A stretch of DNA of 64,000 nucleotides, from assembly GCA_023627715.1 (NCBI GenBank), contig JAMAHW010000038.1, positions 62,001 to 126,000 of the forward strand. Direction: 5' to 3'. Numbering within the stretch: the stretch's first letter is position 1; each line of letters opens with the position of its first letter. Of the stretch, positions 24,548-37,668 are shown piece by piece. A model generated the notes under the pieces. The model had not been told where the DNA came from, made no database searches, and saw only the letters and a list, made by a program, of their open reading frames with translations. The DNA is from Periconia sp. R9002. Its lineage: Eukaryota > Ascomycota > Dothideomycetes > Pleosporales > Periconiaceae. The position numbers were made by a program, and so were the translations under genes.

Positions 24548-27500
24548 GATGGCGTGAAGGGATTCTAGAGGAGAGAGTCAAGGAAATCGTGAGTATAATA
24601 AGGAGTGAGTGGAGATAGGGGACGCCTTGGTGTTACGTCAAAGTGCAGACCTTGCGGTTGACCGTGAGCGTATAGCAAAGCGTGATGATGGGGTGACCGA
24701 GAGCGTGACCGGTAGTCAATATCAACGTAGACAGCCCTATAAGTATAGTCGTGTGGTCTTCGAGATTTTACCGTTGCAATTCGAGTTGCAGCGTCTCCGA
24801 CTATTGTCTTCCTTCCTCAGTAACTTTGGGATCTAGTATAGTACACTCTGGAAGGTTCTCAGAGCAGAATTGAAGTTGCGGAGGTAGACAAGAGGATCGA
24901 AGGCAACTGTGTTACGACTATGATTATGGGAACGGATGGCGGGTATGCGAGTGAAAGCGCGTTCGAACAGGCGTGAAGCGTGGTCGGACTGGTTCCAAGC
25001 GCGCACCAGAGAGGACTCCAGTACCGTCAAGCCGCAGAATCACCAGAACAAGACCTGTAGGCGAGATGTGTCCGCAGAGCGCTCCGAATGTCAAGCTTCG
25101 AGAAGCTCAAAGGTCGAAGAGGGATGTGCGGAGAGATCTAGCAGGCGATGCCTCCAAAGACGAGGAACTTGCTGGTAATCTGGGCGACGGATACTGGAGT
25201 GGATTTATAGTAGGATGCAAGGATCATGGCGTTCTATTCCAAGGAAACGTGAAGAGTTGTTTGGTAGCGACCGCCTCTGCCTTCACGGAGAGGTGGCGCG
25301 AGTGAAGAGGGTGGTTCAAACGTCGACGAGTGGTGGTGGTTGTGTTCCGAGATGTGTTCCGATTCGGATTTTGCGGTTTGGGTATTTTATTATTATTGTT
25401 TGCAGGGGGGCATAAGGGAATAGTACGAAAGAAGTGAAGGAAGAAGTGAAAAAGGCGTGACAAGTAATCGATCAGCGTTTGATGGTGGTGGTGGATGTGC
25501 AGCGGAGTGGCGGTCGGCAGAGTCGATGGATGTGGTTGGTGAAGGGTGCCAACGAAGCCGAGGGTGGAGGTGCAGGTAGAAGTAAGTAGGCGGTGAGGAG
25601 CGGAAGTTCAACTGAGCGATGCAGGTACGGCGGGATGGCTGGGAAAGCAAAGAGAATAAAAGAAGGGTGGAAGGAGGCACCAGCGATGGATGGATGAATC
25701 ACAGGGCCGGTTTGCTCAAGATGAGTCGCGCAGGCTCAGGCACCAGAGGCACCAGAGGTGGCAAGCGGCGGCGGAGGCGGACAGAGAGACAAAGGGATTT
25801 AGGCAAACGTGGTGGTCGTAGCGGCGGTCAAGAGAGGAAACGACGAGGACAAGAGATGAAGACGGAAAAAGGGACGTCTGCGGACAGACGAGAGCAGGGC
25901 GAGCTGTCGCGCACTCAGATGAGACGGCAGCGCTCCATGGTGATAGTCGAGTTCATCATCTTGGTGGTGGTTGAGATGGGGGGGGGAGATGGGGAGTCAG
26001 GGCTGAGGAGGCATATGTAGCGCTGGCGTTGGCGCTGGGGGGGGAGTCAGTCAGTCAATCAGGCAGTGAGTGGGTGGCTAATGCTAATGATGGATGGCCA
26101 TGGCGCCCGGGCTGCCTGCGTGGGACGGGACTGGACTGGCACTACTGGGTGGTGTTCGCGCCAAGCCTATGACTGTACGCTAGCCCTCTCTCCTTTGCTT
26201 TGTTGCGCCGCCTTGCCACACACACACACATTCACACCCCCCAACACCAGTTTTTTTTTCGCCGCCGCATGGACCTTTACTACTGACTGACTGATTGACT
26301 GAATGAATGACTGTTCTCTGTCCGCTATCGGTGGTGGTGCTGTTTGGTGTTTGTTGTTTGCTGCTGTCTCTATCTTCTGCCCTTGACTACGATTTGCTAC
26401 CAGCCCGCATCAAGACGTGCATCATCATTCATGTATGGATTACCGCCACAAACACAAGGACGATGCAAGCACTTGAGGCCGGCTAAGTTTATACACAATG
26501 ATTGCTCTGGTTGTGACAGCAACCGTCGTTACAGCAGTTAGGGTTTGATACAGATTCCATCATCGGTGCTGCCTGCCCAAACACGACACACACACGCACG
26601 TAGAGAGAGGGGAGACACAGCCTTGCCTCTGCCGCCTACCGCTGCGCTGCGCTGCGCTGCGACTGAACATGGGACTCTTGCTTGCTTCATCCCTTTTTCT
26701 CGCGTCTGCATCACTTGCTCAGTCACTCCCTCTCTCGCACTCCTCTGCTGCTTTTGCATGCTCGTCATGATCCAACGGCCCTCCCTCATCATCATCATCA
26801 TTATCATCACCACCCCCTCTTCGACTTGGTATGATATTACCGCATGCAATCTCCTCACCTGTTTTCCAGAAAAGGAGAGGCCCAGCCAGCCAGCTCAGCT
26901 GTCCCCGCTCTTTGATTGCGCATCTTCCACCCCTGTCCGTCTCAGCCAATAGCGACGTCGCTGAATCTTCGGACGGTTTCGCATTGGCCGGCATGCTCGT
27001 GCCCAGCCAAAAGTCCGCATCGCCCGGAACTCTCGTAACTTCTGCTGACTCGCCTCGTGTAATATTCAATACGGCTCTCGTCTCCCCACCATGATCCAAT
27101 GGCTGTCAGTCTGCACTGATTACATAACACAATCGGTCGATGGACCGTCCTCGTTACCAAAATTACGCCCCTGTCCTTTCATCTCCGTCCAACTCCCGTC
27201 TCTTCGAGTTTCGCACATCGGATGAGAAGGCAAGCAAGCCACCTCCAATACCTCGCAATGCATGTCCGGCTGTGGTTTTCTATTGGGAAATGACGCGAAC
27301 GCTGCCACCTGTTGCTAGCTCACGATTCTGCAACAAAAACCCAAACCAGAAACCTACCTTACGTACGCCTTGACAGCATGACGGCTGCAGCCGGACCGAG
27401 TAAAGAGAGCGAGACTCGAAAAAGCAGAGAATAGAACACCACACAGCCCGCGCCAGCGATGTTGAGGCTGCAGACTTGCACGCGCTCGCTCGTATGTGCC

Positions 27501-29385
27501 CTGCCAGTGCACAGCCAGCTGAACCGCCCCGAGATTCCAAGGTTGTTGCGAACCATTTTGTCATGATTCCCAATTTTCCAGCCTGTCCAAGGTTGGCAGT
27601 GGCTCAGGTGGCAGGCAGCAAAGCACGCTCCGGCCGGCCCGAGTTTGTTCCGTCTCACAAATCATCCCTCGCTGTGTCTGTAAGACAAGCCTTCGCACCA
27701 AGCAAGGCCCTCGAGGTCATGTTGTAGAATCAAGTGATGCAAAAAAAAGCAACGGCCCAAAATCTCGACGAGCAAGAAAAAGCCACATTTCAGGCTCCCC
27801 ACAGCAAACACAAACTGAAAATTCTCTTCCAACAACCCTGCCAGCCAGTCATTCCTCGTCGATCTCGCTCATCCTCTTCGATGCTTCCAGACGCTCTGGA
27901 AGATGAGATCTGGCACAGTAGCACACCCACACACGGTTGTTGGGCACCGTTTCATGGCAACACAGCCAGTGGCGACATCATTACGCATTCATTCACACAG
28001 AGAGACCCGACAAATTGCCGCGGTTCGCAGCCGCGCGGTGTCCTTAGCCCGAAATGCCCCGACCCTCTCAAACCTCTGATGACTCACGTCACCCCAAACA
28101 GTCCTCTCCTCCACCCCCTTCAACATTCCCAAGCAGGTATTTTCCATCGCGTCCAGTCGCCACTGCAAAACAACCAATCTCGTGAAACGTAATCTCCTCG
28201 GAAGACCTGGTTGCGACGGAAACCGGATGTACCCACCCTCACATTCTTTGTCCAAGAGAGACACGACAAAAAAGCGTCTCTCATTCGCCCTCGTATTACG
28301 TTTGCAACGCCCTAACCAACAGAAACCCATCAACGTGATCATATTTTCTGTAGGCTACCATCGGCTACGCTACCGCTTCCGTGCGCGGTTACCTGCACAT
28401 CATTCATACCGAACCATGTGCGCTCAACCAAGTTCTTGAACCCTCAACCAACCACTCTTGCAAACACTAGCAGGTACTAGGTAGGGCGCTCCGAAGGTCC
28501 TGGGTCAGCAGACCACGCGACAACACCGTGACGACGTGTCCTCGTCGTTCGACCAAATTACACTAAGCGTACACGCCCGCCCCGTTTTTCAACTACTAAT
28601 GACCCGGAAAATGCAACAGTAAGATGAGCTACCTATCGTCGGCAGATCGGGGGGCCGCCAGTCAGTCTCTGTCTGAGACATGGTGTCGGAGGGGTTGGAA
28701 ACGACGAGTCATACTTTTCATCCATAGCTGCTCACCCATCTAAAACAAGATGAATGGATGGATCGGTAGTGGGATGGCTGGGTACAGAACCATGGCAAAG
28801 GAGATGAGATAGGTAAAGGGGGCGCTGTTGCCTAGTTCTCTTCGCCATGGCCTTGACCCACCCCCTATGTGTCTTCCGCCAGTATGCGGGCGCGTACGCG
28901 AGTGAGATGATGGCATGGGATTATAGAATCAGACCTTGATCTAAGAAGAATAAAACAAGAGAAGAAAAAGAAAGAACAGAGAGGGGGGCGTAGGCATTTT
29001 CAATCACGCAGGCACGCATATGCAGGTACCTGTGTAACCTTCTCACCTACCCCGTGAAACTTCCATATCACATATCTATCGATAACAAAACCAATCATAA
29101 AATCATCATCTAATCCTTCACCTACCTATACTATACCGTACATTCATGTCACGTGCGCAAACAGTTGCCTGCCCATGTGCTCGTCCTGGCCGAGGATGTT
29201 ACTAAGTGCTGTGACGATACTTACCTAGGGTAGCAACATGTACTCTGTGATGATGGAAAAATGTTATTTTACTATACCGTGTATAAGTTGACGTAAAACA
29301 AGAAAACAAAAAACGTCCCTATCTTCCTTTCTCTTCGTGATTCCTTGCTCCACTCCCTTGAGTAGGTACTTTTAGTAATTAACTG

Positions 29386-29406
29386 TATACATACATACAT
29401 ACATAC
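29386..29406. repeat. (ACAT)n short tandem repeat
   Basis: About five ATAC/ACAT units in an AT-rich intergenic stretch. Confidence 0.8.
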
Positions 29407-30382
29407 CTCTATATCCACCCTACCTCTTATACTCCTACATCATCACATAACAAACACACACCCCTTTACCTCTATATGTCCATGTATCTCCACATCTCTA
29501 TATATAAGAAAAATAACAATACAAACTATTACAAAGTATTCTGTCACTCACAATACATCTCTATATCTTCCTACACTACACTCTACTACACACCTTCTTT
29601 ACTCTTCCCTCTCTCCCTCCCTCTATTAAACCCTACATAACTCTCTCTCTATACTCTCCCGCTCCTCTACCACTCTTTTATTCCTCCCTCCTAACGCGTT
29701 ATACTAACCCTCCTTTCTTCCCCCTCTTCTTCTTCTTCTTCTTTTTTCTTTCTTTGGTTTGACTGTAGAGAAAGTAGATACTCTTCCCCCTACTATCCTC
29801 CCTCTTTCTAAATTTTTTTTTTCTGTTATTGCTATCTGTATTTACGTTTACGTTTTTAAACCTACCTACCCACCTATATTTTCTTAAAAGGGTAAAGAGG
29901 GGAGGGGGAAAGGGAAGGAAGGTTAGATGTAAAGAAGGGTAGAAAAGGGGAGAAAAAAAAAGTTATAAGAGTTATAAGTAAATCGTTTATACACAAAATT
30001 AAATATCTTAATAGGAGTTTATTTTAGTTTAAGATTCTCTACCTAATTTTTTTTTTCTCTCTTTAAGATTTGTTTTCCTTTCAGTAAAAGATGAATAAAG
30101 ATTCCATTTCTTCTAATTGGGAATGATTATTACGTTGAAATGCTCGGAACGTGGTAGGAGGGTTTTTTTTAGAGAGGGAAAATAAGGGAGGGTGGGGTAT
30201 GAAGGAGATGGTGGTGTAAGGGAAAAGGGGGTAGTGGATTAATAGATGGATGGGGGTTTGGCTGTTAGCAGCACTAAGAGGTGAGTTATGTTAGTTAATT
30301 GAAGATTTGTTTTTGGGAGGGTTAGTGGGGGAGGTGAAGGTGTGAGGTTAGTAGTAGTAGTGCTCATGTAAGGAGTACATTC

Positions 30383-30418
30383 TCCCTAGGAACGAACTTC
30401 TCTAGGGAGAAATGTACG
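30383..30418. repeat. Short inverted repeat (potential hairpin)
   Basis: Arms ATTCTCCCTAG and CTAGGGAGAAAT are separated by about 12 bases and could form an 11-bp stem. It lies in an AT-rich patch where 'gaacttgtata' also occurs twice (about 30,427 and 30,546), as in a decayed repeat. Confidence 0.6.
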
Positions 30419-30819
30419 TACGTATAGAACTTGTATACGCTCTTTTAGCGCGCTATTTTTATGAACACTTTTGTTAACTAACTTTTTCACACTAGGCCTA
30501 GGCAACCTAGGTAGTTATTACTATTAAAGGTGTGTAATACTTATGGAACTTGTATACTAGGTTAATATTTGATCTAAGAGAGAGTATTTGTCGTTATTCA
30601 AGCAGCCGTACTGCGAAGATATACATGTTCTGCTCGCCCCTTTCCCCCCAAAAAAGTAAAAAAAAGAGAATCCTACTCGTATCCAACACCCCCTAAAAAT
30701 ACCAAGGCACGAAACAATAGCCCTCGTTACAACCTCAAATCCGGATCCTAATCCCACCCCTCCCGCTTCCCCTCCCTCAGCACCTTAACCTTCTCCCCCG
30801 ACACCACCAACTCTAAATA

Positions 30820-32091
30820 TTACAACCTCTTCTCTCCTTCCCCCTCCTCCTCCTTCCCCACCCCCGCAAACGGACACCCCACCCCCTCTCCACCCCCCAA
30901 CCCTCCAACAGCCGGGTGCTCACTCGGAAGAACATCCCCTTCTACGCTTGACGAAGTCATCGCATCGACCGCCTCCCCGGGCGTCAACCCCACCCCACCC
31001 CCCTCCCACCACACCACCCCCGTCGGCGCAATCTGCCGAAACATATCCAACGGATCAAACCACGTGCGCACAGCCTGGAGTTGCAGCTTATCATTGACAG
31101 TAGCGACCGTCACGCCTTGGATATCAATCAAATTTCCGTGCGCGGGGGCGGTGATTTTTTGGGCTTTACTACACTCCCTCAATATTAGCACAGCGTAGTA
31201 ATATAAAAAGGAGGAAGAGGGAGAGAGAGAGGGAGAAAAAACGGACTTGTTGAAACCAACGTAATCATTCTTCATGACGCCCCAGTGGCGCCAGCGGAAA
31301 GCCACGGTTGGGGGCCCGCTGTAGACTTCGAGGACTTCCCTGTTGTTATGTTAGTGTCGGTGGTTTGGGTGGTTTGGGTTGTAAGGGGGGGAGGGGAGAG
31401 GGGACGGACCAGGCAAAAGTAGGCATCATGCGCTTGAACGTCTTGTGGCTGCTTTCAAAATCGGAGTGTTCGGGGGAGTAGAACTCGTTGGGGGTGATGA
31501 TGGCGTTGTAGGTGCCGTGTTTCAACATGTGGTCGGCGGTTTGCGGGGGGTTGGCGTTGATGGCGAAGGAGTAGTTGCTGTATATACACAGAGAGAAAAA
31601 TGGGGTAGTTAGTTTTGAGGTGTAGGGTATTGGTGTTGGTGGTGTTGTTTTTTTTTGGAACGGGGTTTTCGTGGGAGGTGACATACGCGTGATCTATTGT
31701 GCGCCAGTCTTTCAGTGTGGGTTTGAACGAGGCTTCGATTTCCCAGTTCTTGACTAGGTTCTCGACGAGTTGGGGGAGGGAACCGGCTGGGTGGTTCATG
31801 CTTTTTGCTGCGATGTTGCAGTTAGTGACTGCGCTCTATATCGTATATTGCGATTTTCGAGGGATATCAAGGTCATTGGCGAAGAAACAAATGAAGACGA
31901 GTTCAGGTATTTGGAAAGACATTGATGCACTCACTCTCAGCATACACCTGCCGAGTCTTGGAGTAATCAGGCGCTCGTTCATAACGCCAGTCCGCCGCGA
32001 CGTCCTTGAGAACAGCGTCCGGATCCGTGACATAGTCGGGGAGCGTAGGAGTGGCGGTTTCAGTTGGCGCTTGCGTATCGACCGCAGCCAT
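30820..32091 (-). CDS. SnoaL/NTF2-like 'pathogen-related' protein, five exons
   Basis: Exons are 32091-31935, 31807-31687, 31577-31410, 31339-31247 and 31168-30820. Four in-phase introns of 127, 109, 70 and 78 bp separate them; the product is 295 aa. The body reads through conserved stretches LPDYVTDPDAVLKD, WRYERAPDYSKTR, AGSLPQLVENLVKNWEIE, HMLKHGTYNAIITPNEFY, FKRMMPTFAWEVLEVYSGPP, VAFRWRHWGVMKNDYVG and FDPLDMFRQIAP. This is the pattern of the fungal and plant 'pathogen-related protein' family with a SnoaL-like (NTF2-fold) cone. No catalytic residue is established for the family. The last 60 residues are Gly/Glu-rich and add a non-conserved tail. Confidence 0.9.
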
Positions 32092-34126
32092 ATTGAATTC
32101 TGGGGACTGTTTCTGTTTGTGTGATGTGTAATTAGGAGGTATATGTATGTGTAGGTGTGTGAGAGACTCCTAATATAGCAACGTGAAGTAAGACGAGACG
32201 GGAACCAGCAGATTGGACTTGAGTGAAGGAAAGGTGCCTCAAGACATGCGGATCTGCTTGCCGAGGACGTATTTGGCCCTGTTTGGCCAGTAAAAGTGTA
32301 GGAACGGCTTAGAACAGAAGAGTTGGAGATGTACAATCTAACGCGCAAGGCCTCGCATCTTTATAAAACAGAAAGCAGCTTACGGGAACTGAGTACACGG
32401 GGACCAAACACACCAACCCATCTCCTTATCTGCCTCTCTATAGGAGTAAGCTTCGAGCCACACGACCCAGGCGTGACACTAGCTACCGATTCAAACCACC
32501 CTGCATAAGTGTAGTGCAGCCTCGACGTGCTGCTAGTAGATAATCCGAGGAACATCTGCACATTTCCTGTCGTACAAACAATGCGAATGCCATGAGGGAA
32601 ACCGCTACCCTGTGCTACGAAGACCCTGGACGAAGTTAAACTTTCTCCTCTCGTATAGTTGGTCTAGGCATTGGAGGTGCATAATAGGGGCGGTTGGATC
32701 CGTGGTTATTTCAAAGCTAGCTTTGTTGTTTTCTGAATTGGGGGATGAGGCTGGAACGAACCATCCCAGAAGCTGAGGGATTGATAGTAGTTGCATCGAT
32801 CTGATTCTGGTGTCACCGTTAATTACCAAAGTACAGTACCATCAAGTGGTAACTAAGTTACACGCTCCACGCTGTGCACGCCGATAATTGACTAAGAACT
32901 AGCCACCGTACCGCCATGTATTAGTTTGAAAGCCGGCAGAGGGGCGTGGAGCCTTACTGCAGACCATGTTGTCTATGGTTAGAAAGGGCCCACCGGAAGT
33001 TGTTTCCGGCTCGGGAAGTTTTGGAGCTAGAACATGGCCTTTACGGCGGAATCTGGGGTACCTATCGTATCGGGCTGTCAATCGACAGGGCGCTCCCGGG
33101 CCCGGTACCACTAATGGGTGGTTCTCTATGTGAATTGACTGAGATGGGATCTTGTGATTCCTAATTTATGACATGGAGGATGTTTTTTTATGTACAACTT
33201 GCTCTCATATCTGGTGAGATTCGGAGGTTGCACATTTCCCATATGACATCGAAGTAGTGTCGATAACCATTGAGAGCGCAGGTGCTTTCTCACATACAGC
33301 AGCCTGCTTGATGGTTTGGGGTTTATTCAATCCCAACACGAGTACGATCAGAGATGCTGCATCAACCACGCATAGACCAAGACCCTCAAAACCCCGCAAT
33401 GCAGACACCACAATCTCCCACACATCCCCATCTGACAATCCCAAAAATTGTACAGTAAGAGTGCACTTGGCTTGAGCCCGCAACTCCGTTCAAGCCTAAG
33501 TGGGCCGCTACCAATCCCTTGCCCCACGAAGAAGCACGCGAAACTGCATGGCAGGCCAGGTGGATATCAAAGTAGTTCTAGACCATCGATGCAAGCATGG
33601 ACCGGAGTTTTTGCGTTTTCAACAACGCTGCAAGCTTATCGAGGCTTGCTTACGCATATGCATAATTGGAGGCGATATGGACATGATTCTCCGCGTCGAA
33701 TAGATAAATGAACGAGAGCTGGTTGGAGGGCGCGCTAGATGTGGATTAGATAAAGTTGCTATTGAACTTTATGTGAGGAATTAACTTGAGGTACGAGGGG
33801 AAGCTGAAGAGTATTTTTGGACGTGGATGTTGATGAGAAGATACGCATGTTATGAGACTATGGGTTGCGGAAAGATAAAAATGATCAGTTGATGACTTGT
33901 CGTGCGCGGGTAAGACCGATGTCTAAACTGTGCGCTACACGAATGGTAGTCTGCGATCGTCGTCATGGTAATGTTGAATGTTCGTCAAAATGAGAACAAG
34001 AAACGCATCCCGGAGCGATGGAATGCCAAGCCAGATGACGTAGGGTGGTCGAAACTCAAAACAACCCTCACCTCCCCACAACTTGCACCTTGACCTCGAG
34101 GGTTATCACCAACTTCATTTTTAAAG
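32092..34126. other. 2-kb intergenic region
   Basis: No domain-bearing open frame. Two short frames (33,205-33,483 minus; 33,500-33,703 plus) have a normal-looking amino-acid mix but no start context, splice partner or recognised family, so I do not call them. The right part is the promoter of the PIP5K-like gene. Confidence 0.5.
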
Positions 34127-35283
34127 ATGGGGAGACGGCAGCGCCTTATTAGTACTTCGATACTGAGCGCTATATTCCAGACCAGCAAAACTGGCGACCG
34201 AGACAAGCGGACCACCCTTCTGGGGCCCGTTTTCGCCTTCTTTTCCGTCTTCTCTCTTGCCCTCTCACGGTACCGCGCCGAGCTCTTCAAATACCTGAGG
34301 AATACAGTATGGGAGATTGAAGAAGAGGAGTATACGGAGTCATTCCGATCCCCTAGCAAGGGAAAACGCACCGATCTCATCTCTGTTGGCGATTTGGGAT
34401 ATTCGGGCTCGGTAAGACCTAGCTCGGCTTCTTCGTCGCTATGATCTAACATACGTACTGCTAGACCTTTTTCACTTCCCCCAACTCGAAGTTCCTCATC
34501 AAATCGCTCCCTCGCGCTTTTGAGCAATCCTTCTTTCGGCAGCGGCTCCTCGACACGTACGCGGAGCACATGAAACACAATCCTGCATCTCTCCTCGTGC
34601 GCATAACCGATCTTCTGTACTCACCACAAACGACGCTGGGTGCTCTCCTCGGGACCGCGCCGGATCATCATATCGTGATGGAGAATATCCTGTACGGAAA
34701 ATCGAGCTGCTCCAAGGACAATCAGAAGGCGTGGGAAACATATGATCTGAAGCCAAATGACTACTTCTACCCGGAGCGTGATATTGCAGGAGGACGACTG
34801 GCACCAGAAAGCGTCAAGGAGCGGCTTATCGATGAGTTCCCAGACAAGGTGCGCGTAACGATTGACGAGAAGGAAGAGCTGGTCGCACAGATTGCGAGTG
34901 ACATCAAGATTTTGAAGGAAGCAAATGCAGTAGACTACAGTTTCTTCCTCGTTCGCTATCCGGCATCCCTGTCTTCTGAAGGTGGCAAAGTTCCTGTGCC
35001 ACCAGGAAAGAGCTCACCCTGGCGCACAGGTGTCACGTCGCGCGACGGCAAGTGGGTATATCGCGCGATCCTCCTAGACTTTTTCTGGTCAAAGGATGCG
35101 TTGCAGGCGCATGCCATGACGGGACTGGTAAGTACGTACAATTTCCTCAAGTGGGGAAAAGATCACGGTCCCATGTCCATCACCACGACGAGCGATGAGT
35201 ATCAGCAACGGTTCCTTCGCATGGTGGAGGATTTGATTGAGGTTCCGGACAGCACTGGCCAGCCAGCCGGAGAATTGCGATGA
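34127..35283 (+). CDS. PIP5K-domain protein (phosphatidylinositol phosphate kinase-like), two exons
   Basis: Exons are 34127-34411 and 34465-35283 with a 53-bp intron (GTAAGA..TAG, CTAAC branch), giving 367 aa. After a short N-terminus the fold reads GYSGSTFFTSPNSKFLIKSL (glycine-rich loop and Lys in the IKSL strand). HMKHNPASLLVRITDLLYS, IVMENILYGK and WETYDLKPNDYFYPER follow, then DYSFFLVRYP and AILLDFFW. These correspond to the successive motifs of type I/II PIP kinases, including the DYS catalytic-loop Asp and the late Asp of the metal site. The protein is about half the length of Mss4-type enzymes. It belongs to the fungal 'SAICAR synthase-like' group, and whether it phosphorylates PI4P is not known. 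Confidence 0.87.
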
Positions 35284-36088
35284 GGATTCCTCTCTGTCTA
35301 GTTCTCACTGATTATCGCTATAAGCAGTTTTTGGGTTAACTTTTCCTTTTAATGTCTCCCAAGTAAAGGGGATAATGAGCATGGCGTTGTGGTCTGGTTA
35401 GGTAGATAGTACATATACAGAGATACCCAATGGATACCCTTCTCTAAAATCCAACCACAATCTCAGCGGTTGCGTATTACGTGTGTCGATTATCAAGACA
35501 AGGGAGGCGGGAAGTAGCCGTTGTCCAAAGATTGATGCGAGTGCCGAATCACGAGGAGAAGTGCCGCGATCGGGACGGGCTGATTGGCACAAGGGGCGGT
35601 GAGGGTGAATTTGTCGTGAAACGGGGAGACATGACGTCACGGCCCGCCTCCATCATGAGTCTCTCTCTACGTTGGGCTCGGTCAGGGTCCGGTGTGCACC
35701 TGCCCCCAAAAAAGTATCATCGTCGTCGCTCTTCCCCACGGCCACACTGCATTACCGAATCAAATAAAGTCCGCCGGTGCCCACCGTCCTCATTCTCGTC
35801 ACCTTCTGCCCTGCTCACGCCCTTCTCCCAGATTGACTACCACCCACACCACCCACTCCCGACCTCTGTCTTCTTCCTCTCTTTTCTTCTGTTCACAAAT
35901 TGTCTTGTATCATATCTCGCCTTTTTCCGTCCCTGTGCTTTGGATTCAGCCTTTTCCGCCCCTTCTGTGCCGCCAATACATATTCTCCGTAAAACGTCTG
36001 GCCTCGTACCCTCGTCCAATCACATCCCGGCTTGCTACGTCACCCCACTGCCGTTGAGCTTGCAAGATTCCAGTTTTGGCCCTTCACC
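35284..36088. other. Intergenic region / leader of glycine-zipper gene
   Basis: About 800 bp. The right half is CT-rich with many TTCTC and CCTC runs, as in fungal promoters and 5' leaders. An in-frame upstream ATG at 36032 precedes the preferred start at 36089. Confidence 0.5.
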
Positions 36089-37668
36089 ATGAGTGTGCTT
36101 GCGTTAAAGGCTCTCTCCGTGGGCGCCGACCGCATCCCCGACAAGTTTTTCGAAAAGGTCCCCGGTGGCTACTTCAAGCCACCCGAGAAGAAGAACGGAA
36201 AGAAGGGTTCGCGACGCCAGAGTGAGCAGCCTGCCCGCCAACGCCGCCGCAGCCCACGAGAGCGAGAGCGCAGCCCACAGTCCGACTACTACTCCGGCTA
36301 CAGCGACTACGACACAGACTACGAGCAAGAGAGGAGATCTAGGGATCGCCGCCGTCGCGCCAAGAGTGTCGGACGCACTCCCAGCCCCACCAACGCTCGT
36401 AGTATGAGCCGGGGGAGGGATCGCGAGCGGGATAGAGAGATGGAGGAGGAGCGTATAGGCATGGATGGAAGAGATCGTGGCCAGCAGTTCCCTCCTCCAC
36501 CTGTGTCCGAGTATCGCCCGTACGACCCGCGCGATTATGCTCCCCAGACTGCTCCTCCCGCAGCAGCGAATGCCTATCACGACCCGTACGAGAGACAGTC
36601 GTCCGCGACGAGACCCGAGTACGGATATCCACCCCAGGTAAATTCTCCTTTTCGTTTTCGCAGCGCGACAGCTCCATCGGAACGGCCCTCACTTCTCCCG
36701 GCGCATATGCTCCGCACGAGGATGATGAGCCGCCCTCCTTTGCGATTCTGGACGCCTCTGCCTCCTATCCCCCCTGCCCCTCAGCATGATGCGTTGCGCT
36801 GCGGCACTCCGCTCAACGCTACCTTTTCTCCGTCTTATGAGCCGCCTTTGGCGACACTGCTTAACCCTTCGGCCACTAACCCTCCGCAGCCTTCCTCTGC
36901 CACAGCAGCCCGATACACTCCTGGAAATGGATACACTCCATCTCCTGCTCCTGGAAGCTCACCGCTCCCCCCACCGAACCCTGCCTACGCTCCCTACGTT
37001 CCTGCCGAGTACGCTGCCGCAAGCCCGGTGCAGAGGGTCGCCAGCAATGCCTATCCTTCACCTCCCCCCTTCTATCGTCAAGAGTCCCGGTCGCAGCCTT
37101 CCATGGCTCAGTATTCTTATCCCGATAGCCAAAACCAGTTGACCGCATACGACCCACCGCCCCGCCAGGAGAGCGTCTCGTCCTCGCGCCGTCACCATCG
37201 CGGTGAGGGAAAGCATCACAGGACGAGGTCTGCTGATCAGCATAGACGTTCTCACAGCCGAGTCACTGACAAAGTCCGTGACAGGCTCGAGAACCTCGAT
37301 TTGCAGGATCGAAACCTGGCGGCTTCGGTGGGAGGTGCGTTAGCTGGAGGACTCGTGGGTAGGCAGCTGGGACACGGAACGCTAAGTACTCTTATAGGTG
37401 CGGGCATCGGTGCGATCGGTGGCAGGGAGATTGAGAAACGGCACGAGATGTAAGTGGGGTCCACGTTCAGTGCTCGCTGTTAGATGTATGACTGACATGT
37501 TGTAGTGATAAGGCTGAGCGTCGAAGCCGCAGCCGACATGGCGGTCACCGAAAGGACAGGGACTATTCGCCTTCCCGAGACCGGTTCTCCGATGGTAGCT
37601 TCAGCGATTCGGACACTGCGAGCTCGCGGAGGAGACGGCGTAGCAGCAGGCATAGATACGATTACTGA
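36089..37668 (+). CDS. Glycine-zipper (2TM-like) protein with RS-rich ends, two exons
   Basis: Exons are 36089-37449 and 37506-37668 (56-bp intron, GTAAGT..TAG), giving 507 aa. The start MSVLALKALSVGADRIPDKF fits homologous fungal proteins better than the upstream ATG at 36032. The N-terminal third is Arg/Ser/Asp-rich; the middle is Pro/Tyr/Ala-rich. Near the C-terminus ASVGGALAGGLVGRQLGHG and IGAGIGAIGGREIEK form the small-residue repeats of a glycine zipper, usually a membrane-inserting hairpin. The last exon is an RS-type basic tail. Around 36,640-36,800 an alternative frame also looks protein-like (see findings), so the middle of the model is less certain. Confidence 0.75.

Larger units (their letters stand above)
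24548..30819. other. 6.3-kb region without recognisable protein gene
   Basis: The left third (24.55-26.1 kb) is purine-rich and probably holds the cyclin promoter and leader. The middle has only short frames with no domain or consistent splicing. From about 29.0 to 30.55 kb the composition turns AT-rich with long T or CT stretches and an ACAT run at 29,386-29,406. Near 30.36-30.56 kb are small inverted and direct repeats. No tRNA or rRNA was recognised. A long non-coding transcript or decayed repeats are possible. Confidence 0.5.

Noticed and set aside
33205..33703. Two short open frames of normal composition (minus 33,205-33,483 and plus 33,500-33,703)
   Set aside because: No recognised family, splice sites or start context; evidence too weak to call.
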